Below, in pieces: positions 23,201 through 33,478 of a DNA stretch of 64,000 nucleotides (positions are counted from its first letter, which is position 1; every line of letters begins with the position of its first letter). The notes beneath the pieces were generated by a model, which saw only the letters and a list, made by a program, of their open reading frames with translations, did no database searches and had not been told where the DNA came from. The position numbers were made by a program, and so were the translations under genes. This stretch comes from Thiothrix sp. (GTDB taxonomy: Bacteria > Pseudomonadota > Gammaproteobacteria > Thiotrichales > Thiotrichaceae), in NCBI RefSeq assembly GCF_028714775.1, contig NZ_JAQTLS010000002.1, positions 62,001 through 126,000 on the forward strand, in the 5' to 3' direction.

Positions 23201-25105
23201 ATGACCACCGATACTCCAGTTACACCAGCCGACGCCCCTTCACTAGCGCAACTGTCACGCTTGAAACGCTGGGGCGGCTACCTGCGGAATGCCATCATCC
23301 TTTCAACAGATACCATGAAAGTGCTGACCGACCGGCTGATGGGGGCATTGCGGCTGTTTGCTGCCGTAGGTTTGGCTTTGATTGCCGGGTTGGTGGTTTA
23401 CCAAGCGATCAGCAGCGCCAAATCGGTGCTGGTTAAACCCTTCACCGTTGCCAAAAGTATCGTTGACCTTAACCCTGACAGCGGGCGGGTCATTGCCAGC
23501 CAACTCAGCCGGGAATTGCAGGAGGCTGAAACCGCCATCGACAATACCCTGAAAGGCCAAGGCACGCGGCAGGCGGGGCAAAACATGGATGATCGCGGTG
23601 AGCCAGTGCAAATCATCAGCACCTCAGCCAGTACGCAGTTGGGTAGTAACATCAAGCTGCCAGAAACGGGCATTGCCATCAGCGATGTGGTTGATTTCAT
23701 TTCCAGCATCTTCGGGCGGCGCAATATCGTCGGCTCGGTCTACCAAGATCAGGGCAAGCTGTTTATGCAGGTCGAGTTGGGCGAAAATGTTTTCACTTAT
23801 TCCCGTGATTTGGGGAGCCGTCCGCCCAATGCACTGAATTTCGACCTGATCAAGGAAATGTTGAATGAAAGCCGCATCGACTTGCTCAGTGCCGCCGCGC
23901 CCAAACACAACCTGTATTATTACTGCGCAGGTAAAACCAATTTTGTCGGTGCAGGGGCGCAAGAGGGTGCGTTAGGGCAATGGTTTGGGTATTGCGCCAA
24001 CCTCCGCAGCAGCCAGTTGACCCCGGAAAGTCTGGGCGAGTTACTGAAAACCCTGCAACAAGAAGAGCACAAGCAAGCCGTCGATGGCGATGATATGTTG
24101 AAGCATGTGCTCGACAATACGCTCGCCAATGCGGTGGAAAAGACCAAGCTGCTGTGCCCAGATTACGAGCAAACGAAAGTGTGTGTCGCCGCTGTTGCTG
24201 CTAGCGCCGCGCCAGTTGTTGCGCCAGTCCTGCCGTCGCCGCCACTTGCCCCGATTGCGGCTCACCCTCGGCTTCCTGATGCATACGACTTCCAGCCGGA
24301 AACATCAGTGGCTGCATTGGTTACTGGTGGTGGCGTCCCTATCCCGGAGCAGCCTGAAGACGTGCAGAAATACTTGCAGCAAGTGTTGCAAGCTTCGCCG
24401 CCGCTGGCTGATTTGGCGACCTTGCAAGCGCTATGGGATAAATGCCAAGCACCTGATACCCCGCCCGCTGCTTCGCTGGATATGCTGGCTTCCAACCAGA
24501 CCGAAAGTGACGCCACGCTGCTATTCAACAACAAGCTTTATCCTCAAGCGGTGGCGAAATACATCGAAGCCTTGCAAAAGAACTGCAAGAACGCTTTTGC
24601 GTGGGCGAATATGGGGGTTTTACTTACCCAGCAAAAGAATGCGGATACCGCCGTTTTGGCGTTGGAAGCGGCAACCAGCGTCAATAACCGCATCGACTGG
24701 ATACAAAACAGCCTGTGTATTGCCCGCGCTTACCGCGACCCAATGGCGCTGATGGAAAAGCGTTTGGAAGACAAAGCCTGCGCGGATGCCCGCATGATCA
24801 ACCCCGCCAACCGGGTGGTGCTGGACAAGCAGTTTTACTTATCCATTGCTGACCGCTATTTCGATGAAGGCGGCTACCCGCAAGCTTCCAGCGCTTACCA
24901 AACGGCTTTGAGCATCGACCGCAAACTGGACTGCAATACCAATAAGGCGGTCAAGCAACTTTACTTACTGGAAACCCAATACCAAGTCCAAGGCGCATGG
25001 AAAGCCGCGTGTGAGATTAAGAATGCTGCAATACCGTTGCCGGACAATCGGCACAGCGCCTGTGAAGAGGAGCTGAGCAAGTTCCCTTGCCCAACCGCCA
25101 ATTGA
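23201..25105 (+). CDS. Membrane-anchored TPR protein of unknown function
   Basis: Protein of 634 residues with one transmembrane helix at about 50-70 (ALRLFAAVGLALIAGLVVYQA), preceded by a cytoplasmic lead of about 48 residues. The next part (75-290) has no family I recognise and includes a motif-like FISSIFGRRNIVGSVYQDQG and a cysteine pair (YYYCAGK, FGYCANL). A Pro/Ala-rich linker at about 335-370 leads to a C-terminal helical part with two or three TPR-like units (ATLLFNNKLYPQAVAKYIEA, AFAWANMGVLL, ASSAYQTALSID). It probably acts as a membrane-bound scaffold facing the periplasm. It is transcribed alone, divergent from the DUF6489 gene and convergent with the exoribonuclease. Confidence 0.75.
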   Translation: MTTDTPVTPADAPSLAQLSRLKRWGGYLRNAIILSTDTMKVLTDRLMGALRLFAAVGLALIAGLVVYQAISSAKSVLVKPFTVAKSIVDLNPDSGRVIASQLSRELQEAETAIDNTLKGQGTRQAGQNMDDRGEPVQIISTSASTQLGSNIKLPETGIAISDVVDFISSIFGRRNIVGSVYQDQGKLFMQVELGENVFTYSRDLGSRPPNALNFDLIKEMLNESRIDLLSAAAPKHNLYYYCAGKTNFVGAGAQEGALGQWFGYCANLRSSQLTPESLGELLKTLQQEEHKQAVDGDDMLKHVLDNTLANAVEKTKLLCPDYEQTKVCVAAVAASAAPVVAPVLPSPPLAPIAAHPRLPDAYDFQPETSVAALVTGGGVPIPEQPEDVQKYLQQVLQASPPLADLATLQALWDKCQAPDTPPAASLDMLASNQTESDATLLFNNKLYPQAVAKYIEALQKNCKNAFAWANMGVLLTQQKNADTAVLALEAATSVNNRIDWIQNSLCIARAYRDPMALMEKRLEDKACADARMINPANRVVLDKQFYLSIADRYFDEGGYPQASSAYQTALSIDRKLDCNTNKAVKQLYLLETQYQVQGAWKAACEIKNAAIPLPDNRHSACEEELSKFPCPTAN

Positions 25106-25109
25106 GGGC

Positions 25110-25628
25110 TTAAAAGCGGATTTTCAGCGCAAATTGCGTCTTCATCGCCAGCAATGCTTCGGCATTGCCTTTGGCGTCGTTGACCGGGTGGTGGTCATGT
25201 TGGGTTTTGCGCAGGTGTTTAAAGTTCTGGAACATATCCCCCACCAGCCCCTTGTACAGCGACCCCATATTGGTGGAGCTGAAACCGAACGGGTTTTCAC
25301 CCAGAAAGTGATGAAAATACCAGTTGATGAACTGCCAATCGAAACCGTTATTGTCCGAAATGAAGTGCGGGCGGTCTGTTGCTTCGCGCTTTAACCAATC
25401 GGCAAATCGGCGCATCACCACGGCAGGATCATCGAAAGCCAAGGTTTCTTCCCGGCTATGCCCACTGACGGCAAGCGCTTGCGGAATCCAACGTTCCGAA
25501 ATCGGCTTGAGTTGCCCGTAGAAGGTGCGGCTCAAGGCCGGTTCGACGATGACCGCGCCGAAACTGACCATTGAATAATCGCCGGGAATCGGGCCGTCGG
25601 CCTCGATGTCCACCATGATGTAGCTCAT
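25110..25628 (-). CDS. DnaQ-like 3'-5' exoribonuclease
   Basis: DEDD-superfamily 3'-5' exonuclease of 172 residues. Exo I is MVDIEADGPIPGD (Asp and Glu), a mid-region Asp lies in ISDNNGFDWQF, and HHPVNDAKGNAEAL supplies the last Asp with a nearby His as in DEDDh enzymes. The compact single-domain form matches proteins annotated as 3'-5' exoribonucleases, which are small nucleic-acid trimming enzymes of unclear target. It starts 9 bp after malate synthase G with an AAGGA element and is probably cotranscribed with it. Role in the cell not known. Confidence 0.82.
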   Translation of the reverse strand: MSYIMVDIEADGPIPGDYSMVSFGAVIVEPALSRTFYGQLKPISERWIPQALAVSGHSREETLAFDDPAVVMRRFADWLKREATDRPHFISDNNGFDWQFINWYFHHFLGENPFGFSSTNMGSLYKGLVGDMFQNFKHLRKTQHDHHPVNDAKGNAEALLAMKTQFALKIRF

Positions 25629-25637
25629 CTTTTTTCC

Positions 25638-27812
25638 TTAAAAGAACAGCGCTACCTTTGCCTCTGCCCGGTACTTGTGCAGCAGCGGCTCGGTATAGCC
25701 ATTCGGTTGCTCACGCCCTTTAAACACCAGATCGCAAGCGGCTTTGAATGCCACGCTCTTGTCAGCATTGCCGCCCATTTTGGTGTAAGTCGGGTCGCCT
25801 GCGTTTTGCGCATCAACCTTGCCCGCCATGCGCTTGAACGCTTCCATGACTTGCTCTGGCGTGCAAATGCCGTGGTGTAACCAGTTTGCCATGTGTTGGC
25901 TGGAAATGCGCAGCGTGGCGCGGTCTTCCATCAAACCCACGTCGTTGATGTCAGGCACTTTGGAACAGCCGACACCTTGGTTTACCCAGCGTACTACGTA
26001 GCCTAGGATGCCCTGTGCGTTGTTGTCCAGTTCCTGCTGGATTTCTTCTGCACTCCAGTTGGGGTTAGCTGCGACCGGAATGGTGAGGATGTCGTCGATG
26101 TTGGCACGTGGACGGCTTTTCAACTCTTGCTGACGGGCGAACACGTTGACCTTGTGGTAGTGCAGCGCGTGTAAGGCGGCTGCGGTTGGCGATGGAACCC
26201 ACGCGGTATTTGCCCCAGCGAGCGGATGCCCGATTTTGGTTGCCAACATGTTTGCCATTTGGTCGGGGATTGCCCACATGCCTTTACCGATCTGTGCATG
26301 ACCCGGCAGGCCGCATTCTAGGCCGATGTCGACGTTCCAGTCTTCGTAAGCCTTGATCCAAGCAGCAGTTTTCATGTCGCCTTTGCGGATCATCGGGCCT
26401 GCTTCCATTGAGGTGTGCATTTCGTCGCCGGTACGGTCAAGGAAGCCGGTGTTGATGAATACCACGCGCTCTTTGGCGGCGCGGATGCATTCTTTCAGGT
26501 TGACGGTGGTGCGGCGTTCTTCATCCATGATGCCGACTTTCAGGGTGTTGCGCGGCAAGCCCAGTGCGTCTTCGATGCGCCCGAACAGTTCGTTGGTGAA
26601 GGCGACTTCTTCCGGCCCGTGCATTTTCGGTTTCACGATGTAAACCGAGCCAGTGCGGGAGTTGGCGAATTTCGCGCTGCCATTGAGGTTGTGGATGGCG
26701 ATCATGGCGCTCATGTAACCGTCCATGATGCCTTCGGGGATTTCGTTACCGTCTTTGTCGATGATCGCGGGGTTGGTCATCAAGTGACCGACATTACGCA
26801 CGAACAGCAAGCTGCGTCCCGGCAGTACGAGTGTGGAACCATCCGCAGCGGTGTAAGTGCGGTCAGGGTTCATGGCGCGGGTGAACGTTTTGCCGCCTTT
26901 GCTGACAGATTCGGTCAGGTCGCCTTTCATCAGGCCGAGCCAGTTGGTGTAAATCAAGGTTTTGTCGACTGCATCGACGGCAGCTACTGAGTCTTCGCAG
27001 TCCATGATGGTAGTCAGTGCCGCTTCCATCAGGATGTCATTGACGCCAGCGGTGTCGCTTTTGCCGATAGCACCGTTGCGGTTGATCTGGAGTTCAAAGT
27101 GCAGGCCGTTGTTACGCAGCAAGATGGCGGAAGGTGCTTCTGCATCCCCGTTGTAACCGGCAAATTGGTTGCCATTACGCAGGCCAATGACGGAACCGCC
27201 CACGAGGTCAATGCGCAGTTCACCGTTTTCTACCCAGTAACGGCTAGCGGTTTTGTGTGAGCCGTGCGCCAGTGGTGCGGCTTCGTCGAGGAAGTTGCGG
27301 GCAAATTCGATAACTTTCGCGCCACGCACCGGGTTGTAAACCGTACCGGCTTCTGCGCCATCGGTGGAAGGTAATGCATCCGTGCCGTACAGCGCGTCAT
27401 ACAAGCTACCCCAGCGGGCATTGGCGGCATTCAGGGCGAAACGCGCATTCATCACCGGCACAACCAACTGAGCGCCTGCCATTTCGGTAATTTCAGGGTC
27501 GACATTTTGCGTCGTAACCGCGAAGGCTTCACCTTCTGGCAACAAATAGCCGATGTCTTGCAGGAACGCTTTGTACGTTGCGAAGTCGAACTTGCCTTTG
27601 TTGGCAACGTGCCATGCGTCGATTTGGGCTTGCAGGGCGTCGCGTTTTGCCAGCAGCTCGCGGTTACGCGGGGCGAGGTCATTGACGATGGCTTCCAGCC
27701 CTGCCCAGAAACGTGCGGTGTCGATGTTAGTGCCCGGCAGTGCTTGATTGTTCACGAAATCATGCAGGAGTGTTGACACTTGCAAGCCGCCAACCTGAAT
27801 TTTATCCAACAT
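25638..27812 (-). CDS. glcB: Malate synthase G
   Basis: Malate synthase G of 724 residues, the standard length of this long isoform. It condenses glyoxylate and acetyl-CoA to malate in the cytoplasm. Family blocks include [68 protein letters not shown] and [20 protein letters not shown]. The start has GAGGA about 10 bases upstream. Isocitrate lyase and glycolate oxidase genes are not in the window, so whether it serves the glyoxylate shunt or glycolate use cannot be told. A photorespiratory glycolate role would suit an organism with a Calvin cycle; that is inference. Confidence 0.97.
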   Translation of the reverse strand: MLDKIQVGGLQVSTLLHDFVNNQALPGTNIDTARFWAGLEAIVNDLAPRNRELLAKRDALQAQIDAWHVANKGKFDFATYKAFLQDIGYLLPEGEAFAVTTQNVDPEITEMAGAQLVVPVMNARFALNAANARWGSLYDALYGTDALPSTDGAEAGTVYNPVRGAKVIEFARNFLDEAAPLAHGSHKTASRYWVENGELRIDLVGGSVIGLRNGNQFAGYNGDAEAPSAILLRNNGLHFELQINRNGAIGKSDTAGVNDILMEAALTTIMDCEDSVAAVDAVDKTLIYTNWLGLMKGDLTESVSKGGKTFTRAMNPDRTYTAADGSTLVLPGRSLLFVRNVGHLMTNPAIIDKDGNEIPEGIMDGYMSAMIAIHNLNGSAKFANSRTGSVYIVKPKMHGPEEVAFTNELFGRIEDALGLPRNTLKVGIMDEERRTTVNLKECIRAAKERVVFINTGFLDRTGDEMHTSMEAGPMIRKGDMKTAAWIKAYEDWNVDIGLECGLPGHAQIGKGMWAIPDQMANMLATKIGHPLAGANTAWVPSPTAAALHALHYHKVNVFARQQELKSRPRANIDDILTIPVAANPNWSAEEIQQELDNNAQGILGYVVRWVNQGVGCSKVPDINDVGLMEDRATLRISSQHMANWLHHGICTPEQVMEAFKRMAGKVDAQNAGDPTYTKMGGNADKSVAFKAACDLVFKGREQPNGYTEPLLHKYRAEAKVALFF

Positions 27813-27858
27813 TAGTCAAGTTCCTCACAGAAATAAAATGTAATTGTCGACATATCAG

Positions 27859-27886
27859 CTTATAACGCAAGATTCCTTACGGTAAA
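27859..27886 (-). promoter_or_regulatory. Probable glcB promoter
   Basis: On the minus strand TTTACC (27886-27881) and TATAAG (27864-27859) are separated by 16 bp, a fair sigma-70 pair, about 46 bp before the glcB start codon. The rest of the 170-bp divergent gap to slt shows no gene. Confidence 0.45.
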
Positions 27887-27982
27887 AATTGGAATTATCA
27901 ATGTTTAGTATTGGCGGGGCATTTGAATCTAAACCGGCATTTGTGAGACTCTTAAGTCCGTCGATTTTGGTATGCCCCGTTA

Positions 27983-29935
27983 ATGACAAAAAAGCTACTG
28001 ACTAGCCTGTGTGTTTCCCTGTTTTGCGCTGTTTTGGCGCAAGCTGCCGCCGTGCCTGAAGATCAGGCGAGCCTGTTCCTGCAAGTGCGTGCTGACCTGC
28101 AAGCAGGCAAAGTGGACACGTTTGTCGCTTTGCCGCCCACGATGCGCCAATACCCGCTGTACCCATGGTTGGAATACGAATACATCAAGCAAAGCCTTGG
28201 CGGCATTCCCGATCAGCAATTGCTGGCGTTTGCCCTGCGCAACCCCGGCTCGCTGATGGCGGATGATGTTTATGCGGCACTGGCGAAACGGCTGACGGAA
28301 AAGCAGGATTGGCAAGGCTTGCTGAACAACATCCCTGCTGAGCTGGATGATACGGATGTGCTGTGTTACCGCACCCAAGCACTCGCCGCCACCGGACAAA
28401 AAGATGCCGCACTGGAAGTCGGTAAACAGGCATGGCTGGGCATTGAAAAATCTATCACACCCGCGTGTGCGCCTGTCACCGTGCTGTTGCGCAATCATGT
28501 GAAATTGTCCACCGAGGATTATTGGCAACGCATCCGTGTGGCTATCGACAAAAAACAAACTTCGCTGGCTGCACAACTGGCGGCTGACTTGCCCCCCGAC
28601 CAGCAAGCCGCCGTCGCGTTGTGGATACAAGTGCGTAAAGACCCGTTGGCAAGCCTGCCAACGGTATTGCAGCAAGCAGACTCCCCTTATGTGCGCGAAA
28701 TTATCGCTTTCGCACTGGAGCGCATTGCCAAAAAAGAGTCACAGACCGCCGAATCCACGTGGTTGGCAGCCCGCCAAAAATTCAAATTTACCCCGGCAGA
28801 ATCCGGCAGGGTGGAAAGCGCCCTCGGCATGTATCAGGCATTACGCCACGACGCCGCAGCGATTCCCCGGCTGGTCAACATTCCTGCTGAAAATCGCACC
28901 CAAGACGGCAGCCTGTGGTTGGCGCGTATTGCTGCCCGCCAAAGTGATTGGAATAGCGTCTTGCAAGCCACCCAGCAACTGACTTTCGATAACGAGCGCG
29001 ATGCGGCAGGTTGGAAATACTGGCAAGCCCGCGCTTTGGAACAGACTGGCAAAACCCAAGAAGCGGCTTCGCTGTACGCCAATATTGCCCCGCAAGCGAC
29101 ATTTTACGGTTTCCTTGCTTCTGACCGCTTGGGGCAAGGCTATTCTGGGCTGAATGATCCGCCGGTTGACCGCAGCCAACGGGTTGCCGGGTTGCAAAAG
29201 TTGGCAGCGATCCAGCGGGTATTTGCGTGGTTTGCGCTGGGCGACCGTGCCCAAGGGCGCAAGGAATGGTTCCGTACCCTCCAACAGATGGATAAGGACG
29301 GCAAGCTGGCAGCGGCAGAACTCGCTACCCGCACGGGCGACCCCAACCTTGCGATCTGGACGCTTTCCCGCTCGAAAGAATGGGGTGAAATCAACCTGCG
29401 TTTCCCGCTCGTCCACACCGATCTGGTGCAGGAACAGGCGCGGAACCAAGGTCTCCAACCTGCGTGGATTTTCGGGGTAATGCGCCGCGAAAGTGCGTTT
29501 GATGCCAATGCGGAATCGGGCGCGAATGCTTTCGGCCTGATGCAATTGATTTTGCCCACTGCCCGCGCTGTCGGGCGCAAATTGGGGCTGACCATCAGTA
29601 GTAAGGATGATGTGCTGCAACCAGCAACCAATGTCCAGTTAGGCAGCGCTTACTTGCGCGAAATGCTGGGCAAGTTTAACGGTAACTACGCGCAAGCCAC
29701 CGCCGCTTACAATGCCGGGCCGGGGCGTCCGCCGCAATGGGCTCCTAGCTCGCTGATCAATGCCGACCAGTGGATCGAAAGTATCCCATTTACCGAAACC
29801 CGCGATTATGTGCAGGCGGTGATGACGTATACTACGATTTACGATTACAAACTTAACGAGGGAAAAGGCATCCGCCTGTCTGAGCGGTTGTTGCCCATAG
29901 CACCGAATGCACCACCGAAAACTGCCCAACCGTAA
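27983..29935 (+). CDS. slt: Soluble lytic murein transglycosylase Slt
   Basis: Slt-type lytic transglycosylase of 650 residues. A signal peptide (about 1-22, ending LAQAAA) leads into a long alpha-superhelical domain built of helical pairs. The C-terminal catalytic domain begins around residue 490, with the catalytic Glu in MRRESAFDANAESGANAFGL, followed by QLILPTA, NVQLGSAYLREML and AAYNAGPGRPPQW. It cleaves peptidoglycan glycan strands in the periplasm and forms 1,6-anhydro ends. The 3' end overlaps gspK by 29 bp, which links it to the type II secretion genes and may serve envelope assembly of that machine. Confidence 0.95.
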   Translation: MTKKLLTSLCVSLFCAVLAQAAAVPEDQASLFLQVRADLQAGKVDTFVALPPTMRQYPLYPWLEYEYIKQSLGGIPDQQLLAFALRNPGSLMADDVYAALAKRLTEKQDWQGLLNNIPAELDDTDVLCYRTQALAATGQKDAALEVGKQAWLGIEKSITPACAPVTVLLRNHVKLSTEDYWQRIRVAIDKKQTSLAAQLAADLPPDQQAAVALWIQVRKDPLASLPTVLQQADSPYVREIIAFALERIAKKESQTAESTWLAARQKFKFTPAESGRVESALGMYQALRHDAAAIPRLVNIPAENRTQDGSLWLARIAARQSDWNSVLQATQQLTFDNERDAAGWKYWQARALEQTGKTQEAASLYANIAPQATFYGFLASDRLGQGYSGLNDPPVDRSQRVAGLQKLAAIQRVFAWFALGDRAQGRKEWFRTLQQMDKDGKLAAAELATRTGDPNLAIWTLSRSKEWGEINLRFPLVHTDLVQEQARNQGLQPAWIFGVMRRESAFDANAESGANAFGLMQLILPTARAVGRKLGLTISSKDDVLQPATNVQLGSAYLREMLGKFNGNYAQATAAYNAGPGRPPQWAPSSLINADQWIESIPFTETRDYVQAVMTYTTIYDYKLNEGKGIRLSERLLPIAPNAPPKTAQP

Positions 29936-30971
29936 ACTTACCCAGCAACGCGGCGTCGCCATCCTGACGGTATTGGTGGTGGTGGCGTTGGTGGTGACGT
30001 TGGCAGCGTTGATTTTCGCCCGCCAAAGCCGTGCGGTGCGTCAAACCGATAACTACCAATCGTTAGAACGCGCATGGCAATACGCTTTCGCCCTAGAGCA
30101 ATTCGTCGGTATGGAATTGCAGCGCGACCAGCAAGACAATAAATACGATGCTTTAAGTGAGGGCTGGGCAACCCAGCTTCCAACCTTGCCGATAGAAGAG
30201 GGTAACGGCGTCAAAGTTGGTGAATTCAAAGGTAAGCTGGAAGACCTGCAAGCCCGTTTCAACCTTAATAATGTACTGGATGAAAAGGGTAAGTTGCGCA
30301 CCAATGGCGAAGACCAGCAGTTAAAAGAGCTGGTGAAGTTAAGCAGTTTGCCATCCGGGTTTGCCGACACCATTATCGACTGGGTGGATGCTGATAGTAT
30401 TATCCAAACGGGTGAAAGTGCAGAAAGTGATTATTATCTGTCAGGCGCAGTGCCTTATCGGGCGGCTAACCGGGCGTTTGCGGATGCCAGTGAGGTACGG
30501 CTATTACGGCTGGATATAACTGACCCCAAAGAAAAAGAACAAATGTTGGCGGACTTTTTACGGAATGCCACCGTATTGCCAGCCAAAACCTCGACTAAAA
30601 TCAATGCCAATACGGCGACGGATGTGGTGTTGAAAGCCATTGGTTTAAGCCAAAATAGTGTTGATACCATCGCGGCGGCACGCACCGCCGAAACCCCGTA
30701 TAAAACCACGGGCGATTTGTTTGCTGCTTTGGATCCAGTGGATCAAGCAAAACAGGAGCAACTGAGCAAGGTTTTGGATGTTGCCTCGCAATATTTTCGC
30801 CTGACCGGAGAAGTCCGTCTCGGCAGGGCGCGGGTCTATGTCAATAGCGTATTTTTTCGTGAAACCGGCAAGCCCATCCGTGTCATAATGCGCCAATTTG
30901 ACCGCGTTAACGAACCAGAAAAAGACGACACAACGACTGACGATGCTAATACTACGCCTGCAAACACCTGA
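29907..30971 (+). CDS. gspK: Type II secretion minor pseudopilin GspK
   Basis: GspK of 354 residues. The prepilin site is QQRG followed by the hydrophobic VAILTVLVVVALVVTLAALI helix. As in GspK, the residue at +5 is not Glu, a trait of this tip pseudopilin. Later segments FADTIIDWVDAD and TKINANTATDVVLKAIGLS match the large GspK globular domain. It caps the pseudopilus and starts its assembly in the inner membrane. It overlaps slt by 29 bp upstream and gspL by 29 bp downstream. The major pseudopilins and core genes (gspC to gspJ) lie outside this window. Confidence 0.93.
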   Translation: MHHRKLPNRKLTQQRGVAILTVLVVVALVVTLAALIFARQSRAVRQTDNYQSLERAWQYAFALEQFVGMELQRDQQDNKYDALSEGWATQLPTLPIEEGNGVKVGEFKGKLEDLQARFNLNNVLDEKGKLRTNGEDQQLKELVKLSSLPSGFADTIIDWVDADSIIQTGESAESDYYLSGAVPYRAANRAFADASEVRLLRLDITDPKEKEQMLADFLRNATVLPAKTSTKINANTATDVVLKAIGLSQNSVDTIAAARTAETPYKTTGDLFAALDPVDQAKQEQLSKVLDVASQYFRLTGEVRLGRARVYVNSVFFRETGKPIRVIMRQFDRVNEPEKDDTTTDDANTTPANT

Positions 30972-32145
30972 TGACCCCGAACCCGCTTGGGCTTTGCTCA
31001 GTGGTGCATCCACCGAGTGGGCGCACGGTACGTGGGATAAACTGTTACCCTTAGCGCGGGGGCAGCAGCAGGTTGTATTGCTGATCCCCAGCCGTGAAGT
31101 ACTGTTGACCCATACCACCATCAATACCCGTAACCAGCGCCAGTTAAAGCAAGCGATTCCCTACGCGCTGGAAGATGCCATCGCCGACGACCCAGAAAAC
31201 CAACACATTGTCTGGCAAATGCGCGGTGATACCTCGCTGGTTGACGCAGCCATCATCGACCGTGAGCGCCTGCGTGAATGGGTTGCCGCCTTGCAAAAGC
31301 ACCAACTCCGCGCCAACGCGATCCTGCCGGACGTATTCGCCCTGCCGTGGGAAGCCGACACCGTGACCCTGTGGCAGCAAGGTGAGCAGACGTGGTTGCG
31401 CACCACCGAACTGGGCGGTTTCGCCTGTAACAGCAGCGCCTTGCCTTTGGTGCTGGAGAGCCTGCGGGCAGGGCGCGAAACCCCGCAGCGTGTGCGCCTG
31501 TATTCCGACCAATCTAGCGCTTGGGCAGAAAGCGGGCAGTTTGAAATCATCCCCGAAATCCACGCCGAACAACTCCACGCCAGCAGCTTGCAAAGTGCGA
31601 TGCCACTCAACCTGTTGCGCGGCCTGCAAGATGAAACCAATGCCCGCCTGCGCCAACAATGGCAACGTTGGAAACAAGCAGCAGTACTCGCGGGGGCGGC
31701 AATCCTCTTGGGGGCAGGCTGGTTCGGCACGGCTGCTTACCACATGAACCGGCAGGTGGCAGAACTCCATGCCGAAAACCAACGCCTATTCGCCGAGCTT
31801 TTCCCCAATGCCACTGGCAGCGTTGATGATCCGGCGTCGCTCAAAGTTTTGCTGGATTCAGAACTCGCAGCGTTGCACAAGAAGGATGGCAATGGCGGGG
31901 CAGGCAGCCCCTTGGCCTCACTTGCCAGCTTCGCCGAAGCCTTCGCCAGCAGCAGCGGTTTGACACTGGAAGACATCCACGCCCAAGCGGGTGAATTATC
32001 GGTTAACTTGCAAGCGCAAGACCAGCAGGCGGTCGACAAGCTGCGTGAAACCCTAGAAACCGCACTGGGCAAGACCATCGAACTCAAATCATCTCGCACC
32101 GCCGACACCATCAAGGCGAGCCTGACTTTAGGGGGCACGTCATGA
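30943..32145 (+). CDS. gspL: Type II secretion assembly protein GspL
   Basis: GspL of 400 residues. The N-terminal actin-like cytoplasmic domain (about 1-235) contains LLIPSREVLLTHTTINTR and RQLKQAIPYALEDAIADD, typical of the family. A single membrane helix lies near 245-265 (AAVLAGAAILLGAGWFG), and a periplasmic ferredoxin-like domain follows. GspL holds the GspE ATPase at the inner membrane. I start at ATG 30943 (MLILRLQ) rather than a longer frame from 30898, because this gives the usual N-terminus. It overlaps gspK by 29 bp and gspM by 4 bp. Confidence 0.92.
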   Translation: MLILRLQTPDDPEPAWALLSGASTEWAHGTWDKLLPLARGQQQVVLLIPSREVLLTHTTINTRNQRQLKQAIPYALEDAIADDPENQHIVWQMRGDTSLVDAAIIDRERLREWVAALQKHQLRANAILPDVFALPWEADTVTLWQQGEQTWLRTTELGGFACNSSALPLVLESLRAGRETPQRVRLYSDQSSAWAESGQFEIIPEIHAEQLHASSLQSAMPLNLLRGLQDETNARLRQQWQRWKQAAVLAGAAILLGAGWFGTAAYHMNRQVAELHAENQRLFAELFPNATGSVDDPASLKVLLDSELAALHKKDGNGGAGSPLASLASFAEAFASSSGLTLEDIHAQAGELSVNLQAQDQQAVDKLRETLETALGKTIELKSSRTADTIKASLTLGGTS

Positions 32146-32621
32146 AAGCATGGTGGCAAAGCCTGAACACCCGCGAACGCCGCTTGGTGACGATAGCTGC
32201 GGCATTGCTGGCAATGATTTTTTTGTGGCTACTCATCTGGAAGCCGTTAGCCCGCCACTACACGTTCCTGCAACAGGATTTGCAGGTAGCGCGTGATGCC
32301 AACCAGCAAATGCAGCAACAGCGCGGCGAAATCCTCAACGCCCGTGGTGCTTCCCCCGATGCTGCGCCGCTCAGCAGTGAAAACCTTTACAGCGCTGTGA
32401 CCAACCTGTTAAAACAACACCAGCTTGATGGTGAAGGCAGCAGTTCCGACTCACAGGAACGCGACAAAGTGCGCATCAAGCTGACAGGCAAGCCTTTCGA
32501 TGCATTGGCGCGTTTCCTTGACCAAATGGAACACCAGTATGCCGCCCATGTCTCCAGCATGACCCTGAAACCCGCCAAAGAAAGCGGATTGATTGACGCA
32601 GAAATTCTCTTACAACGATGA
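32142..32621 (+). CDS. gspM: Type II secretion protein GspM
   Basis: GspM of 159 residues with a short cytoplasmic N-terminus (MKAWWQSLNTRERRL), one membrane helix (about 17-35) and a periplasmic domain with a coiled-coil start (RDANQQMQQQRGEI) and a small alpha/beta fold. It forms a complex with GspL at the inner membrane platform. ATGA overlaps at both ends (with gspL at 32142 and gspN at 32618) show tight coupling. Confidence 0.92.
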   Translation: MKAWWQSLNTRERRLVTIAAALLAMIFLWLLIWKPLARHYTFLQQDLQVARDANQQMQQQRGEILNARGASPDAAPLSSENLYSAVTNLLKQHQLDGEGSSSDSQERDKVRIKLTGKPFDALARFLDQMEHQYAAHVSSMTLKPAKESGLIDAEILLQR

Positions 32622-33373
32622 AAAAAAGTATTCTAATTCTCGCCGGGCTGATCAGTTTCCTACTCACCTCTTTGACACAATTACCCGCCCACTTGCTGAC
32701 CGACCGTCTGCCTGCGGGTTTGCCGCTTACGCTGCAAGGTGTCAGTGGTTCACTCTGGCAAGGTTCTGCCAGCAACGTCTCTTGGCAACAGTTGCAACTG
32801 CGCAATGTGCAGTGGGATTTACACCTTTCTGCGCTGTTCAAGGGGCAGCTTGCCGCTGGGTTACAAGCGCAGTTGGAAGGTGGTGATCTCAAAGGGACGT
32901 GTGGTGTTACGTTTGCGGGCAAGTTGCATTGCCGTGAGCTGACGTTGACAGATTTGCCTGCACAAGCCTTGCAGCCGTATTTGCAAGGTTTCATGCCATT
33001 GCGTGGGAAACTCCAAGCTGACCTCGCCAGCCTAGATTGGGCGAAAAACACCCGACCTAACATCAGCGGGCAACTCGAATGGCAAGAAGCCGGGGTGCAG
33101 ATGAACCCGCGAGCATTCGGCAATTACACCGCAGTCTTTAGTGTTGATAGTGCGGGTGTGCAGCAAATTAGCCTGAACTCTGCGCCTGAAGCCGCTTTTG
33201 CACTGGATGGGCAAGGCAGTGTGCAAGTTGATGGTGCGTATCAGCTTTCTGCTGGCCTCAGACCGAATGGCGCGTTGGATGAAGATATTAAGCAGTTCAT
33301 GGCAATATCGGTTGGAATGCCACAAGCAGATGGCAGCTATCACCTTGAAAAGCAGGGAAATGTGGCGTTGTGA
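32618..33373 (+). CDS. gspN: Type II secretion protein GspN
   Basis: GspN of 251 residues: an N-terminal signal-anchor (ILILAGLISFLLTSL), then LPLTLQGVSGSLWQGSASNV and LRNVQWDLH, which are characteristic of this family. The rest is a beta-rich periplasmic domain related to AsmA/DUF-type bridging proteins. GspN is not present in all type II systems and its role is unclear; it may be in the inner-membrane platform. Last gene of the slt-gspKLMN set; it converges on tRNA-Arg 15 bp away. Confidence 0.9.
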   Translation: MKKSILILAGLISFLLTSLTQLPAHLLTDRLPAGLPLTLQGVSGSLWQGSASNVSWQQLQLRNVQWDLHLSALFKGQLAAGLQAQLEGGDLKGTCGVTFAGKLHCRELTLTDLPAQALQPYLQGFMPLRGKLQADLASLDWAKNTRPNISGQLEWQEAGVQMNPRAFGNYTAVFSVDSAGVQQISLNSAPEAAFALDGQGSVQVDGAYQLSAGLRPNGALDEDIKQFMAISVGMPQADGSYHLEKQGNVAL

Positions 33374-33388
33374 TGCGACTTTGAGGAT

Positions 33389-33464
33389 TGGCGCACCCGG
33401 CTGGGATCGAACCAGCGACCCTTGGCTTCGGAGGCCAATACTCTATCCACTGAGCTACGGGTGC
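33389..33464 (-). tRNA. tRNA-Arg (anticodon CCG)
   Basis: Full cloverleaf of 76 nt including an encoded CCA end. The acceptor stem is GCACCCG/CGGGTGC, the D-arm GCTC/GAGT (closing with a G-T pair), the anticodon stem TTGGC/GCCAA around loop CTCCGAA, and the T-arm GCTGG-TTCGATC-CCAGC. The anticodon CCG reads CGG codons. It is convergent with gspN. No integrase or att-like duplication is seen beside it. Confidence 0.98.
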
Positions 33465-33478
33465 ATGAAAGACTGTGC

